A model generated the notes under the pieces. The model had not been told where the DNA came from. It saw nothing but the letters and a program-made list of their open reading frames with translations, and did not search any database. DNA of 28,681 nucleotides from CAZTDD01 sp964612675 (GTDB taxonomy: Bacteria; Hinthialibacterota; Hinthialibacteria; Hinthialibacterales; JAKPRU01), in the NCBI GenBank assembly GCA_964612675.1, contig CAZTDD010000090.1, forward strand, positions 1 to 28,681, written 5' to 3'. Positions 14,678-21,477 of the stretch are shown here, one piece after another. Position 1 is the first letter of the stretch. Every line of letters begins with the position of its first letter. Both the position numbers and the translations under genes were made by a program.

Positions 14678-14754
14678 CGTCATGGCGAGCGAAGCGTGGC
14701 CATCTCGTTTTTCGGTTTCGACGCTGAGATTGCTTCGCTTCGCTCGCAATGACG
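14678..14754. repeat. Dispersed hairpin repeat of the GTCAT(T)GCGAGCGAAGCG type
   Basis: The 29-bp arm at 14678-14706 (CGTCATGGCGAGCGAAGCG...) and the arm at 14726-14754 (...CGCTTCGCTCGCAATGACG) are inverted copies with four mismatches around a T-rich loop. The sequence belongs to a palindromic repeat type seen in many unrelated bacterial genomes. It lies between arsR and the permease gene and would form a strong RNA hairpin in that transcript. Confidence 0.8.
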
Positions 14755-14779
14755 CCTGAATCTATGGAAACATCAAATC

Positions 14780-16078
14780 ATGAATTGGAAAAACGAATGG
14801 AAATCCCTCACGCTGCTCATCGCGGTCTTTTTAATTTTCTTCTATCTACCCGTCGGCAGAGGCCGATTCGATAATGCGGTTTTGGAAGCGCTTCATTTGG
14901 CGAAATGGTACGCCCGGGAACATGTAATTCTCTGCCTGATTCCGGCGTTTTTCATCGCCGGCGCAATCGCTGTTTTTGTCAGTCAGGCATCGGTCATGAA
15001 ATACCTCGGCGCCGGGGCGAACAAGTATATCGCCTACGGGGTGGCGTCGGTCTCCGGCACAATTCTGGCGGTTTGTTCTTGCACGGTCCTGCCGTTGTTT
15101 GCGGGGATTTACCGTATGGGGGCGGGACTTGGGCCTGCGACAGCGTTTTTGTATTCGGGACCTGCAATCAATGTTCTTGCCATCATTTTAACGGCTCGCA
15201 TTCTCGGTCTTGAACTCGGCATCGCCCGCGCGATAGGCGCAATCCTATTCAGTGTCGTGATCGGACTGATCATGCAGATCGTATTCCGTCGAGAAGAACA
15301 AGAAAAGATGGCCGCTCAAGCCGCAATGCCTGAGCCGGAAACCACCCGTCCGCTTTGGCAAACCGCAGTCTATTTCGCAACGATGGTCGCGATTCTGGTA
15401 TTCGCAAACTGGGGTAAACCCGAACAATCTGCGGGAATCTGGTACGCGATCTATTCCGCGAAGTGGGTCGCGACCTCTGCGGCCGCGTTGGTGTTCGCCG
15501 TCATCCTCGTCGCATGGCTCAATGTTCGCTGGTGGTATGTTGTCGCAGCAGCATTGCCTGTGATTATTCTGGCCTGCTTATTTCCGGACGCTCCGCTCAT
15601 TGCCTTTTCCGCCGGTGTGGTCGGTTTATCCATCATCACCAGCAAAGGAGAAGGCGAGACGGGCGAATGGTTCGATTCGACATGGGAATTTGCGAAACAG
15701 ATTCTCCCTTTGCTTTTCGCCGGCGTCCTGATTGCCGGGATGCTCTTGGGACGCCCGGGAGAGGAAGGTTTGATTCGCTCGGAGTGGATAAGCAGCCTGG
15801 TCGGCGGAAATTCGATTTCCGCCAATTTGTTCGCCTCGGTAGTAGGCGCGTTTATGTATTTCGCCACATTAACCGAGGTACCAATCTTGCAGGGGCTGAT
15901 CGGCAGCGGCATGGGCAAAGGTCCGGCATTGGCGCTGTTATTGGCCGGTCCGGCGTTGAGTTTGCCGAATATGCTTGTCATCCGCAGCGTGATGGGAACA
16001 ACCAAGACGATCGTGTTTGTTTTTTGCGTCATTGTAATGGCGACAATTTCAGGACTCATTTTCGGAATGTTCTTTTGA
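14780..16078 (+). CDS. YraQ/ArsP-like (DUF318) membrane permease
   Basis: The 432-residue polytopic membrane protein carries AVCSCTVLPLFAG with Cys99 and Cys101, followed by GLGPATAFLYSGPAINVLAI. This is the signature of the permease family that includes YraQ, SO_0444 and organoarsenical exporter ArsP. The C-terminal half repeats the pattern (FATLTEVPILQGLI followed by GPALALLLAGPALSLPNM), as expected for the inverted duplicate fold. A paired-Cys motif in a membrane helix suits a thiophilic substrate (trivalent arsenical, other soft metal or thiol compound). No strong ribosome-binding site precedes the ATG at 14780. It is followed 46 nt later by a CPKC mini-thioredoxin, a pairing often seen with this permease. 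The substrate is not settled by sequence. Confidence 0.88.
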   Translation: MNWKNEWKSLTLLIAVFLIFFYLPVGRGRFDNAVLEALHLAKWYAREHVILCLIPAFFIAGAIAVFVSQASVMKYLGAGANKYIAYGVASVSGTILAVCSCTVLPLFAGIYRMGAGLGPATAFLYSGPAINVLAIILTARILGLELGIARAIGAILFSVVIGLIMQIVFRREEQEKMAAQAAMPEPETTRPLWQTAVYFATMVAILVFANWGKPEQSAGIWYAIYSAKWVATSAAALVFAVILVAWLNVRWWYVVAAALPVIILACLFPDAPLIAFSAGVVGLSIITSKGEGETGEWFDSTWEFAKQILPLLFAGVLIAGMLLGRPGEEGLIRSEWISSLVGGNSISANLFASVVGAFMYFATLTEVPILQGLIGSGMGKGPALALLLAGPALSLPNMLVIRSVMGTTKTIVFVFCVIVMATISGLIFGMFF

Positions 16079-16085
16079 AAAATGA

Positions 16086-16106
16086 ACCACGAAGGCACGA
16101 AGGCAG
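16086..16106. repeat. Degenerate ACCACGAAGGCACGAAGG scar repeat
   Basis: This short, purine-rich repeat between the permease and mini-thioredoxin genes resembles, in reverse complement, the TTCGTG-rich run at 8601-8632. Such runs occur in non-coding DNA of many environmental bacteria. It is transcribed as part of the leader of the thioredoxin gene. Confidence 0.5.
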
Positions 16107-16124
16107 AAAGAAAAGGAGAACGCC

Positions 16125-16358
16125 ATGAAAACAATCCAAATTCTGGGAACAGGTTGTCCGAAATGCAAAAAAATGGCAGAGGCAACGGAAGAAGCCGCGA
16201 AATCCATAGGTATCGAATACAAGATCGAAAAAGTGACCGATATTCAGCAAATCATGTCGTTCGGTATCGTTTCCACACCGGCACTGGTCATTGACGGCGA
16301 AATGAAAGTCGCGGGGAAGGTACCGAGCATGGAAGAAATCAAAAGCATGCTTACATAA
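16125..16358 (+). CDS. Mini-thioredoxin (redox-active disulfide protein 2 / TM0996-like)
   Basis: The 77-residue protein is a minimal thioredoxin fold with GTGCPKCKKM (Cys11 and Cys14) and the STPALVIDG loop with the conserved cis-Pro52. It has no signal peptide, so it acts in the cytoplasm as a small dithiol reductant. An AAAGGAG ribosome-binding site lies 8 nt before the ATG. Proteins of this group are commonly encoded beside YraQ/ArsP-like permeases, as here, and may reduce or hand over the permease substrate. It lies 46 nt after the permease and 10 nt before the YeeE/YedE gene, clearly in one transcript. Confidence 0.92.
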   Translation: MKTIQILGTGCPKCKKMAEATEEAAKSIGIEYKIEKVTDIQQIMSFGIVSTPALVIDGEMKVAGKVPSMEEIKSMLT

Positions 16359-16368
16359 GGAGGTGCAA

Positions 16369-17559
16369 ATGAACGCGAAATCAGGTTGGAAACTTTATGT
16401 TCTTGTCAGTCTGGCGGTCCTGGTAATCGTGACATCTGTTGCTTTGGTGACACGCGTGTGGGTTTTGACCGCGATTCCAATCGGTTTTCTTTTTGGCTTC
16501 TTTTTACAGAAAGGCGATCTGTGCGGTTCCTCATCGTTCAGCGAAGTACTTCTGATGAAAGACTGGCGGAAGATGTGGGGGATGTGGGTTTGTATCGTCG
16601 TGTCGATGGTTGGCTTCGCTGTGTTGGCGCTGCTGGGCTGGATCACGTTGAATCCGAAACCCTTTATATGGCTGAGTGCGATTGTTGGCGGGGTTATTTT
16701 CGGTGTCGGCATGGTTTTAGCCGGTGGATGTGTGAGTGGATGTCTGTACAAAACGGGGATAGGTAACCTGAACTCGATGGCGGGACTGGTCGGTATCCCG
16801 CTGGGAATCGCGATGGTGGAATACGGACCGCTTCATGGATTGCATACCAAGATGAAATCGGTTGCGATTCGGGCAAGCGACGGCGGATCAGTCACGCTCT
16901 CATCCATCACCGGCCTGCCGTATTGGTTGTTGGCTATTGTTTTCGGTGTAATCACGCTGCTTATCGCACTGGCCGTCAAGAAAAGGAGGAATGCCGCTTC
17001 CGAGGGCTGGTCGTGGGAGCGACTTCTCACACGATCGTGGAAGCCGTGGCAGGCGGGGCTGGCGATCGGTCTTTTGGCCATGCCTGCTTACCTTTCCTCA
17101 GCGGCGACCGGTCGCAATTATCCGCTCGGCGTGACTCATGGTGTGTTGCACGCCCAGCTGCTTGTCACCGACCACAACCTGAACCACGTGTGGCAGAAAC
17201 AAGTTCCGGCAAATGCAAATCCTGCGGCACAGACACCGAAGCCGCCGGCAGGAAAGAAAGTTGTCTGGTGGCTGGTGTTGCTCGTGACAAGTCTCGTGAT
17301 CGGATCTTGGGTGTCCGGACGCCTGTCGGGGGAGGCACGTCTGCTGCGCAAACCCCCAGAACAAACCGTTGTCGCGTTTTTCGGAGGGATACTGGTGGGC
17401 ACCGGGGCGGCGTTCGCCACGGGTTGTGTCATCGGCAACATCCTCTCCGGCTGGGCCTTGATGAGCGTCGGGATGTTTCTTTTTGGAATCGTCACCATTT
17501 TGACCAATTGGGTGACGACGTATCTCTACCTGATGGGCGGTTCCTTATGGAGTCGCTGA
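16369..17559 (+). CDS. YeeE/YedE-family (TsuA-like) sulfur-compound transporter
   Basis: The 396-residue polytopic protein has the two half-repeats of the YeeE/YedE family. FLQKGDLCGSSSFSE (Cys52) and AGGCVSGCLYKTG (Cys121 and Cys125) lie in the first half and FATGCVIGNILSGW (Cys353) in the second. In characterised TsuA proteins such cysteines relay thiosulfate through the pore. The start is the ATG at 16369, preceded by a perfect AAGGAGGT with a 5-nt spacer, rather than the GTG two codons upstream. A hydrophilic insert (about residues 245-298, Pro/Ala-rich near its end) separates the halves. Import of thiosulfate or another sulfane compound would feed the thiol proteins encoded next. The exact substrate is inferred. 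Confidence 0.9.
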   Translation: MNAKSGWKLYVLVSLAVLVIVTSVALVTRVWVLTAIPIGFLFGFFLQKGDLCGSSSFSEVLLMKDWRKMWGMWVCIVVSMVGFAVLALLGWITLNPKPFIWLSAIVGGVIFGVGMVLAGGCVSGCLYKTGIGNLNSMAGLVGIPLGIAMVEYGPLHGLHTKMKSVAIRASDGGSVTLSSITGLPYWLLAIVFGVITLLIALAVKKRRNAASEGWSWERLLTRSWKPWQAGLAIGLLAMPAYLSSAATGRNYPLGVTHGVLHAQLLVTDHNLNHVWQKQVPANANPAAQTPKPPAGKKVVWWLVLLVTSLVIGSWVSGRLSGEARLLRKPPEQTVVAFFGGILVGTGAAFATGCVIGNILSGWALMSVGMFLFGIVTILTNWVTTYLYLMGGSLWSR

Positions 17560-17600
17560 ACCGGAACAGGCAACGATGATTGTGAAGAAAGGAGTTTGAC

Positions 17601-17975
17601 ATGAACGAAACAGGCAAATGTTGCGAAGGCGCACCCAAGCTGATTTTCCCCTGCTCGGGTGCTGCGGACACAGGAGAGATTTCCGACCGAACGGCCAGGA
17701 GACTCACAAAGACCGGCATGGGAAAAATGTTCTGTCTGGCGGGAATCGGGGGCGGAGTCGAGGATATTCTCTCGGAGACCCGGGCGGCTTCACTGATTGT
17801 CGCTCTTGACGGATGTGACGCGGATTGTGCCAGACGGACGCTGGAGAAGGCCGGATTCAATGGCTTTCGCCATCTCCGGGTGACCGACCTCGGTCTGGAA
17901 AAAGGCAAATCCCCGGCGACGCATGAGAATATGAGCAAAGTTGTCACAAAAACAGAAGCGCTCCTCACTGAGTAA
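17601..17975 (+). CDS. DGC-domain putative zinc-binding protein
   Basis: The 124-residue cytoplasmic protein has the family hallmark DGC at Asp70-Gly71-Cys72 followed by Cys76, plus FPCSGAADTGE (Cys18) and KMFCLAGIGG (Cys45). Together these four cysteines form a plausible zinc or iron-sulfur site. A Lys-Cys-Cys pair (residues 6-8) adds two more near the N-terminus. GGAG sits 7-8 nt before the ATG. DGC proteins are frequent in sulfur, selenium and arsenic gene clusters, but no biochemical role is established. A broken relative is found at 25190-25258. Here it sits between the sulfur transporter and the exported thioredoxins. Confidence 0.9.
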   Translation: MNETGKCCEGAPKLIFPCSGAADTGEISDRTARRLTKTGMGKMFCLAGIGGGVEDILSETRAASLIVALDGCDADCARRTLEKAGFNGFRHLRVTDLGLEKGKSPATHENMSKVVTKTEALLTE

Positions 17976-17997
17976 GCAAAAAAGGAGATTGTTGAAC

Positions 17998-18453
17998 ATG
18001 AAGCCCAGCGCAATGGTAGTCATCGGAGTTGTAATTGTCGCCGCGGTAGCAGTCTTGGCTTTCAAGAAAGGCGACAGCCCCGCACTGAGCACGCCCCACA
18101 AGGCGGAGGAGACTCAACGGAGTGCCTCTCCTTCGAATCGAGCGCGTCTCCCTCGATTGCTCGATCTCGGTGCGGACAAATGTATCCCCTGCAAGATGAT
18201 GGCACCGATTCTTGAAGAGTTGAAACAGGAATATGAAGGCCGTATGGAAGTTGAATTCATCGATGTGTGGAAAGAATCTGAAGCGGCAGCCCATTACGGC
18301 GTTCGTGTGATCCCCACCCAGATCTTCTTCGACGCGTCCGGCAAAGAGCTCTTCCGCCACGAAGGGTTTTATTCCAAAGAGGACATGTTAGCGAAGTGGG
18401 AAGAACTGGGCGTGGATATCGAGAAAGGAGAAACAAATGCTACGACGAAGTAA
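17998..18453 (+). CDS. Membrane-anchored periplasmic thioredoxin
   Basis: The 151-residue protein has an N-terminal transmembrane anchor (about residues 6-22), a Ser/Ala-rich linker, then a thioredoxin domain. DLGADKCIPCKMMAP holds the active site Cys62-Ile-Pro-Cys65 and VIPTQIFF the cis-Pro106. The start at 17998 is supported by AAAGGAG upstream and by placing the anchor at the N-terminus. Its last 17 nt overlap the next gene, so the two are translationally linked. The domain is closely similar to the thioredoxin half of that neighbour (shared MMxPIL, FFDxxGxExFRHxGF). With CcdA in the operon it is a likely recipient of electrons carried across the inner membrane. Confidence 0.92.
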   Translation: MKPSAMVVIGVVIVAAVAVLAFKKGDSPALSTPHKAEETQRSASPSNRARLPRLLDLGADKCIPCKMMAPILEELKQEYEGRMEVEFIDVWKESEAAAHYGVRVIPTQIFFDASGKELFRHEGFYSKEDMLAKWEELGVDIEKGETNATTK

Positions 18454-19372
18454 ACTCGCGCTCATTAGCGCACTGATTATTCCGCTTGCTTCAATCCCCT
18501 GGGCCGGCGAGGCGCACAAACCGACCGACAACACAGTCGAGTCGGTCTATCCGGGTCTCGCTTCCGGGGCGTTGACTTTTGCGAAAATCGGGGAATTGCC
18601 GGACAACGTCTGTGTGCGCGCAGACGGCGTGGAAATCACCACCGACCACATCGAAGAGTACATTCTTGACACACCCTATACCGTTCAGCAGCAACTTCGC
18701 AGAAACACGTTTTACGTCGCCGAACAGATCGCTACGGAAGAAGTCCTCTTTCGCGAGGCCAGGGAACAAATGTCAGAAGATAAAACCGATCCGTCCGGGA
18801 CGGCACAAAGGCAGGTTATTCAATCCTATCTGCAGAAAATCGTGTCGCCGGTGAAAGTAACAGACGCAGAAGCAAAAACTTTTTATGAAGAGAACAGCGA
18901 GCTTGTCGGTGGCGCGGCGTTCGAGAAAATCGAAGACCAACTGAAGCAATACCTTTTGCACCAAAAGCAGCAGGATGTTGTCACCGAACACATTCGGACT
19001 TTCGGGAAGCGCACGGCCGTCACCGTTTCATCCACGTGGACACACGAGCAGGCCGAAACGGCGATGGATAACCCAGTCGATCGCGCTCGCCGCAGTGGGA
19101 ATCCTTCGCTGGTCGATTTCGGTGCCAGCGGATGTGGGCCCTGCGACATGATGACCCCGATTCTCGACAGATTGAGAGACAAATATGCGGGGAGACTCAA
19201 TGTCGTTTTTGTCCAGGTCCGCGAGGAACAGGTTCTTGCAAGCCGCTATCGTGTTCAATCGATACCTGTCCAAGTGTTCTTCGATGAGAACGGCGACGAG
19301 CAGTTTCGTCACGTCGGGTTTTTTCCCCAGGACGAGATCGAAAATAAACTGGCGGAAATGGGGATAGAGTAA
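18437..19372 (+). CDS. Exported SurA-N-like/thioredoxin fusion lacking a PPIase core
   Basis: The 311-residue protein starts with a signal peptide or anchor (about residues 6-23). Residues about 57-190 are a helical module like the chaperone part of PpiC/SurA proteins, beginning with VCVRADGVEITTDHIEEYI. Normally a parvulin PPIase core would lie between the FYEEN helix and the FEKIEDQLKQYLL helix. Here the two are nearly adjacent (residues 149-174), so the PPIase core is missing. Residues 215-311 form a thioredoxin domain with GCGPCDMM (Cys233, Cys236) and SIPVQVFF (cis-Pro277). AAAGGAG precedes the ATG. The fusion could hold unfolded or metalloid-damaged exported proteins while reducing their disulfides. 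That role is inference. Confidence 0.88.
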   Translation: MLRRSKLALISALIIPLASIPWAGEAHKPTDNTVESVYPGLASGALTFAKIGELPDNVCVRADGVEITTDHIEEYILDTPYTVQQQLRRNTFYVAEQIATEEVLFREAREQMSEDKTDPSGTAQRQVIQSYLQKIVSPVKVTDAEAKTFYEENSELVGGAAFEKIEDQLKQYLLHQKQQDVVTEHIRTFGKRTAVTVSSTWTHEQAETAMDNPVDRARRSGNPSLVDFGASGCGPCDMMTPILDRLRDKYAGRLNVVFVQVREEQVLASRYRVQSIPVQVFFDENGDEQFRHVGFFPQDEIENKLAEMGIE

Positions 19373-19374
19373 GA

Positions 19375-20073
19375 ATGACGGAGATCTTCACAACGCTGAC
19401 ACGGGCCGTGGAAGGGACGCCATCGATGGCTCTCACCGCCGCGTTCCTCTGGGGAATTCTGAGCATTCTGCTCAGCCCGTGTCATTTGGCCAGCATACCG
19501 CTTATCGTCGGGTTCATCGACGAACAGGGGCGGATATCGACCAAGAGAGCCGCCGGCATCTCAACATTGTTTGCTTTGGGGATCCTGATCACGATCGGTG
19601 CAATCGGCGCGGTCACCGCTTTGGCGGGCCGGATGATGGGGAATGTGGGCCCCTATGGGAATTATTTTGTCGCCGTGATTTTCTTTGTCGTGGGTCTTCA
19701 CCTACTGGATGCGATACCGATGCCGTGGTCCGGCCCCAACTCGATCGGCATGAAACGAAAGGGTTTATTGGCGGCCTTGATACTCGGGCTGGTTTTCGGT
19801 GTCGCGCTTGGACCGTGTACCTTCGCCTATATGGCGCCGATGCTCGGCGTCACGTTCAAGATGGCGGCTGCGAATCTATGGTATGGAGTTTTGCTGCTTG
19901 CCGTATACGGTGTCGGCCATTGCTCTGTGATCGTTCTCGCCGGGACATCGACAGAACTCGTGCAGCATTATCTGGATTGGAACGAGCAATCCAAAGGAGC
20001 GGTGATCCTGAAAAAAATCTGCGGCGTCCTGGTGATTCTCGGAGGTCTGTATCTGCTTTACACCGCGCCGTAA
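19375..20073 (+). CDS. ccdA: CcdA/DsbD-beta-like transmembrane thiol electron carrier
   Basis: The 232-residue protein has six hydrophobic segments and the paired family motifs LSPCHLASIPL (Cys36) and LGPCTFAYMAP (Cys148). These two intramembrane cysteines carry electrons from cytoplasmic thioredoxin to periplasmic partners. The first motif reads SPCHLA where SPCVLP is more usual, but the Cys and Pro are kept. The ATG lies 2 nt after the upstream stop. Encoded directly after two exported thioredoxins, it most likely keeps them reduced. No cytochrome c maturation genes are nearby, which argues against the classical CcdA role. The next gene is the arsenite exporter. Confidence 0.92.
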   Translation: MTEIFTTLTRAVEGTPSMALTAAFLWGILSILLSPCHLASIPLIVGFIDEQGRISTKRAAGISTLFALGILITIGAIGAVTALAGRMMGNVGPYGNYFVAVIFFVVGLHLLDAIPMPWSGPNSIGMKRKGLLAALILGLVFGVALGPCTFAYMAPMLGVTFKMAAANLWYGVLLLAVYGVGHCSVIVLAGTSTELVQHYLDWNEQSKGAVILKKICGVLVILGGLYLLYTAP

Positions 20074-20138
20074 CGGCACGAACACGATGTCCGCTCCGCC
20101 GTAATTGAAGCGCGAAAAGAACTGTGAGGAGAACAACG

Positions 20139-21326
20139 ATGACTGATGAAGCACGTCCCTCCGATGAACGGAAAATGACGAGCGTGTTCGAGCGGTATCT
20201 CACCCTCTGGGTGGCACTCTGCATCGTCGGCGGCATCGTACTGGGGAAAATCGCCCCCGAGCTGGCCACGAAGCTGGATAGCATGGCGATCTACGTCCAG
20301 GGTGCCCCGGTCGTCTCGATCCCGATCGCGATTTGCCTTTTCTTCATGATGTACCCGATTATGGTAAAAATCGATTTTGCCTCCGTGGTCAGAGCGGGCA
20401 AAAGCGGAAAACCTGTCTTGTTGACGCTTTTTTTCAACTGGGCGGTCAAGCCGTTTACCATGTATGCAATCGCTTCGTTCTTTCTCGGTTTTCTTTTCCA
20501 CGGGTTCATAGGCAGCGAAGCCACGGATCTGGTCAAAATGCCCTTCGGCTTGGACCTGCCGGTGGGGGCCGAGCACGGAGCCGGCACCGTCGTGCTTCAC
20601 GATGGCGTCAAAATGCTGGAAGTGCCGTTATGGCGCAGCTATTTGGCAGGATGTATCCTCTTGGGCATTGCTCCCTGCACCGCCATGGTCCTGGTTTGGG
20701 GATTCTTGGCGCGAGGGAACGACGGCCTAACGCTCGTCATGGTCGCCATCAACTCACTGACCATGCTCGTACTCTATGGCATTCTGGGCGGTTTTCTCCT
20801 CGGGGTCGGACGGCTGCCGGTTCCTTGGCAGGCTTTGCTCCTATCGATTTCCATCTATGTGGCCTTGCCTTTGATCGCAGGTTACTTTTCGCGAAGGTGG
20901 ATCATTCAATCCAAAGGGGAAGAGTGGTTCAAAACAAAATTCCTCCACATTTTGACACCCGTCACCATCATCGCTTTGCTGGCGACCCTTGTTCTGCTCT
21001 TCTCGTTCAAGGGCGAAGTCATTCTGTCCAACCCGCTTACCATACTTTGGATTGCCATCCCACTTTTTATTCAGACGAATCTCATTTTCGCGATGACCTA
21101 TGGTGCAGCTAGAATGTTGAATCTTTCGTATGAGGACGCCGCCCCCGCTGCGATGATCGGCGCTTCCAATCATTTTGAGGTGGCCATCGCGACCGCCACC
21201 ATGCTGTTCGGCCTCTCGTCAGGGGCCGCACTGGCTACCGTCGTCGGCGTGTTGATCGAAGTCCCGGTTATGTTGATGCTGGTGAGAATCTGCCTGCGAA
21301 CCCGATCGCTCTTCAGGGACCGGTAA
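20139..21326 (+). CDS. acr3: ACR3-family arsenite efflux permease
   Basis: ACR3 (bile/arsenite/riboflavin transporter superfamily) expels As(OH)3 from the cytoplasm using the proton-motive force. The 395-residue, roughly ten-helix protein shows FFMMYPIMVKIDF in an early helix, GIAPCTAMVLVWGFLARG with the conserved essential Cys180, and GASNHFEVAIATA near the end. The start is the ATG at 20139 with TGAGGAG upstream, rather than the in-frame GTG at 20124. Between about residues 121 and 166 there is a hydrophilic stretch (GSEATDLVKMPFGLDLP onwards) that compact ACR3 proteins lack, perhaps an extra periplasmic loop. With ArsR at the head of the operon it gives the cluster its arsenic identity. 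Confidence 0.95.
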   Translation: MTDEARPSDERKMTSVFERYLTLWVALCIVGGIVLGKIAPELATKLDSMAIYVQGAPVVSIPIAICLFFMMYPIMVKIDFASVVRAGKSGKPVLLTLFFNWAVKPFTMYAIASFFLGFLFHGFIGSEATDLVKMPFGLDLPVGAEHGAGTVVLHDGVKMLEVPLWRSYLAGCILLGIAPCTAMVLVWGFLARGNDGLTLVMVAINSLTMLVLYGILGGFLLGVGRLPVPWQALLLSISIYVALPLIAGYFSRRWIIQSKGEEWFKTKFLHILTPVTIIALLATLVLLFSFKGEVILSNPLTILWIAIPLFIQTNLIFAMTYGAARMLNLSYEDAAPAAMIGASNHFEVAIATATMLFGLSSGAALATVVGVLIEVPVMLMLVRICLRTRSLFRDR

Positions 21327-21393
21327 CGAATTCGGTGTCCGCTATTGGACCCAGCCACCCGACGAGACACACCCTCACGGACACCGACGGATC

Positions 21394-21471
21394 GAGACGC
21401 TCGTGACCGTTTTTATCGGTGTCGTCCTGGCAACCATCAGCGGAATCGTTTTCGGTGCAATCTGGAGTTAA
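21394..21471 (+). pseudogene. Relic of the C-terminus of a second YraQ/ArsP-like permease
   Basis: The frame reads ETLVTVFIGVVLATISGIVF and ends in GAIWS before a TAA. It is strikingly similar to the last residues of the permease at 14780-16078 (KTIVFVFCVIVMATISGLIF, then GMFF). Upstream in frame is only a short hydrophilic stretch that runs back across the end of acr3 in another frame, so no complete gene remains. A GTG at 21403 could in principle start a 22-residue peptide but has no clear ribosome-binding site. I read it as the remnant of a deleted permease gene that once followed acr3. Confidence 0.6.
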
Positions 21472-21477
21472 AGCAAG

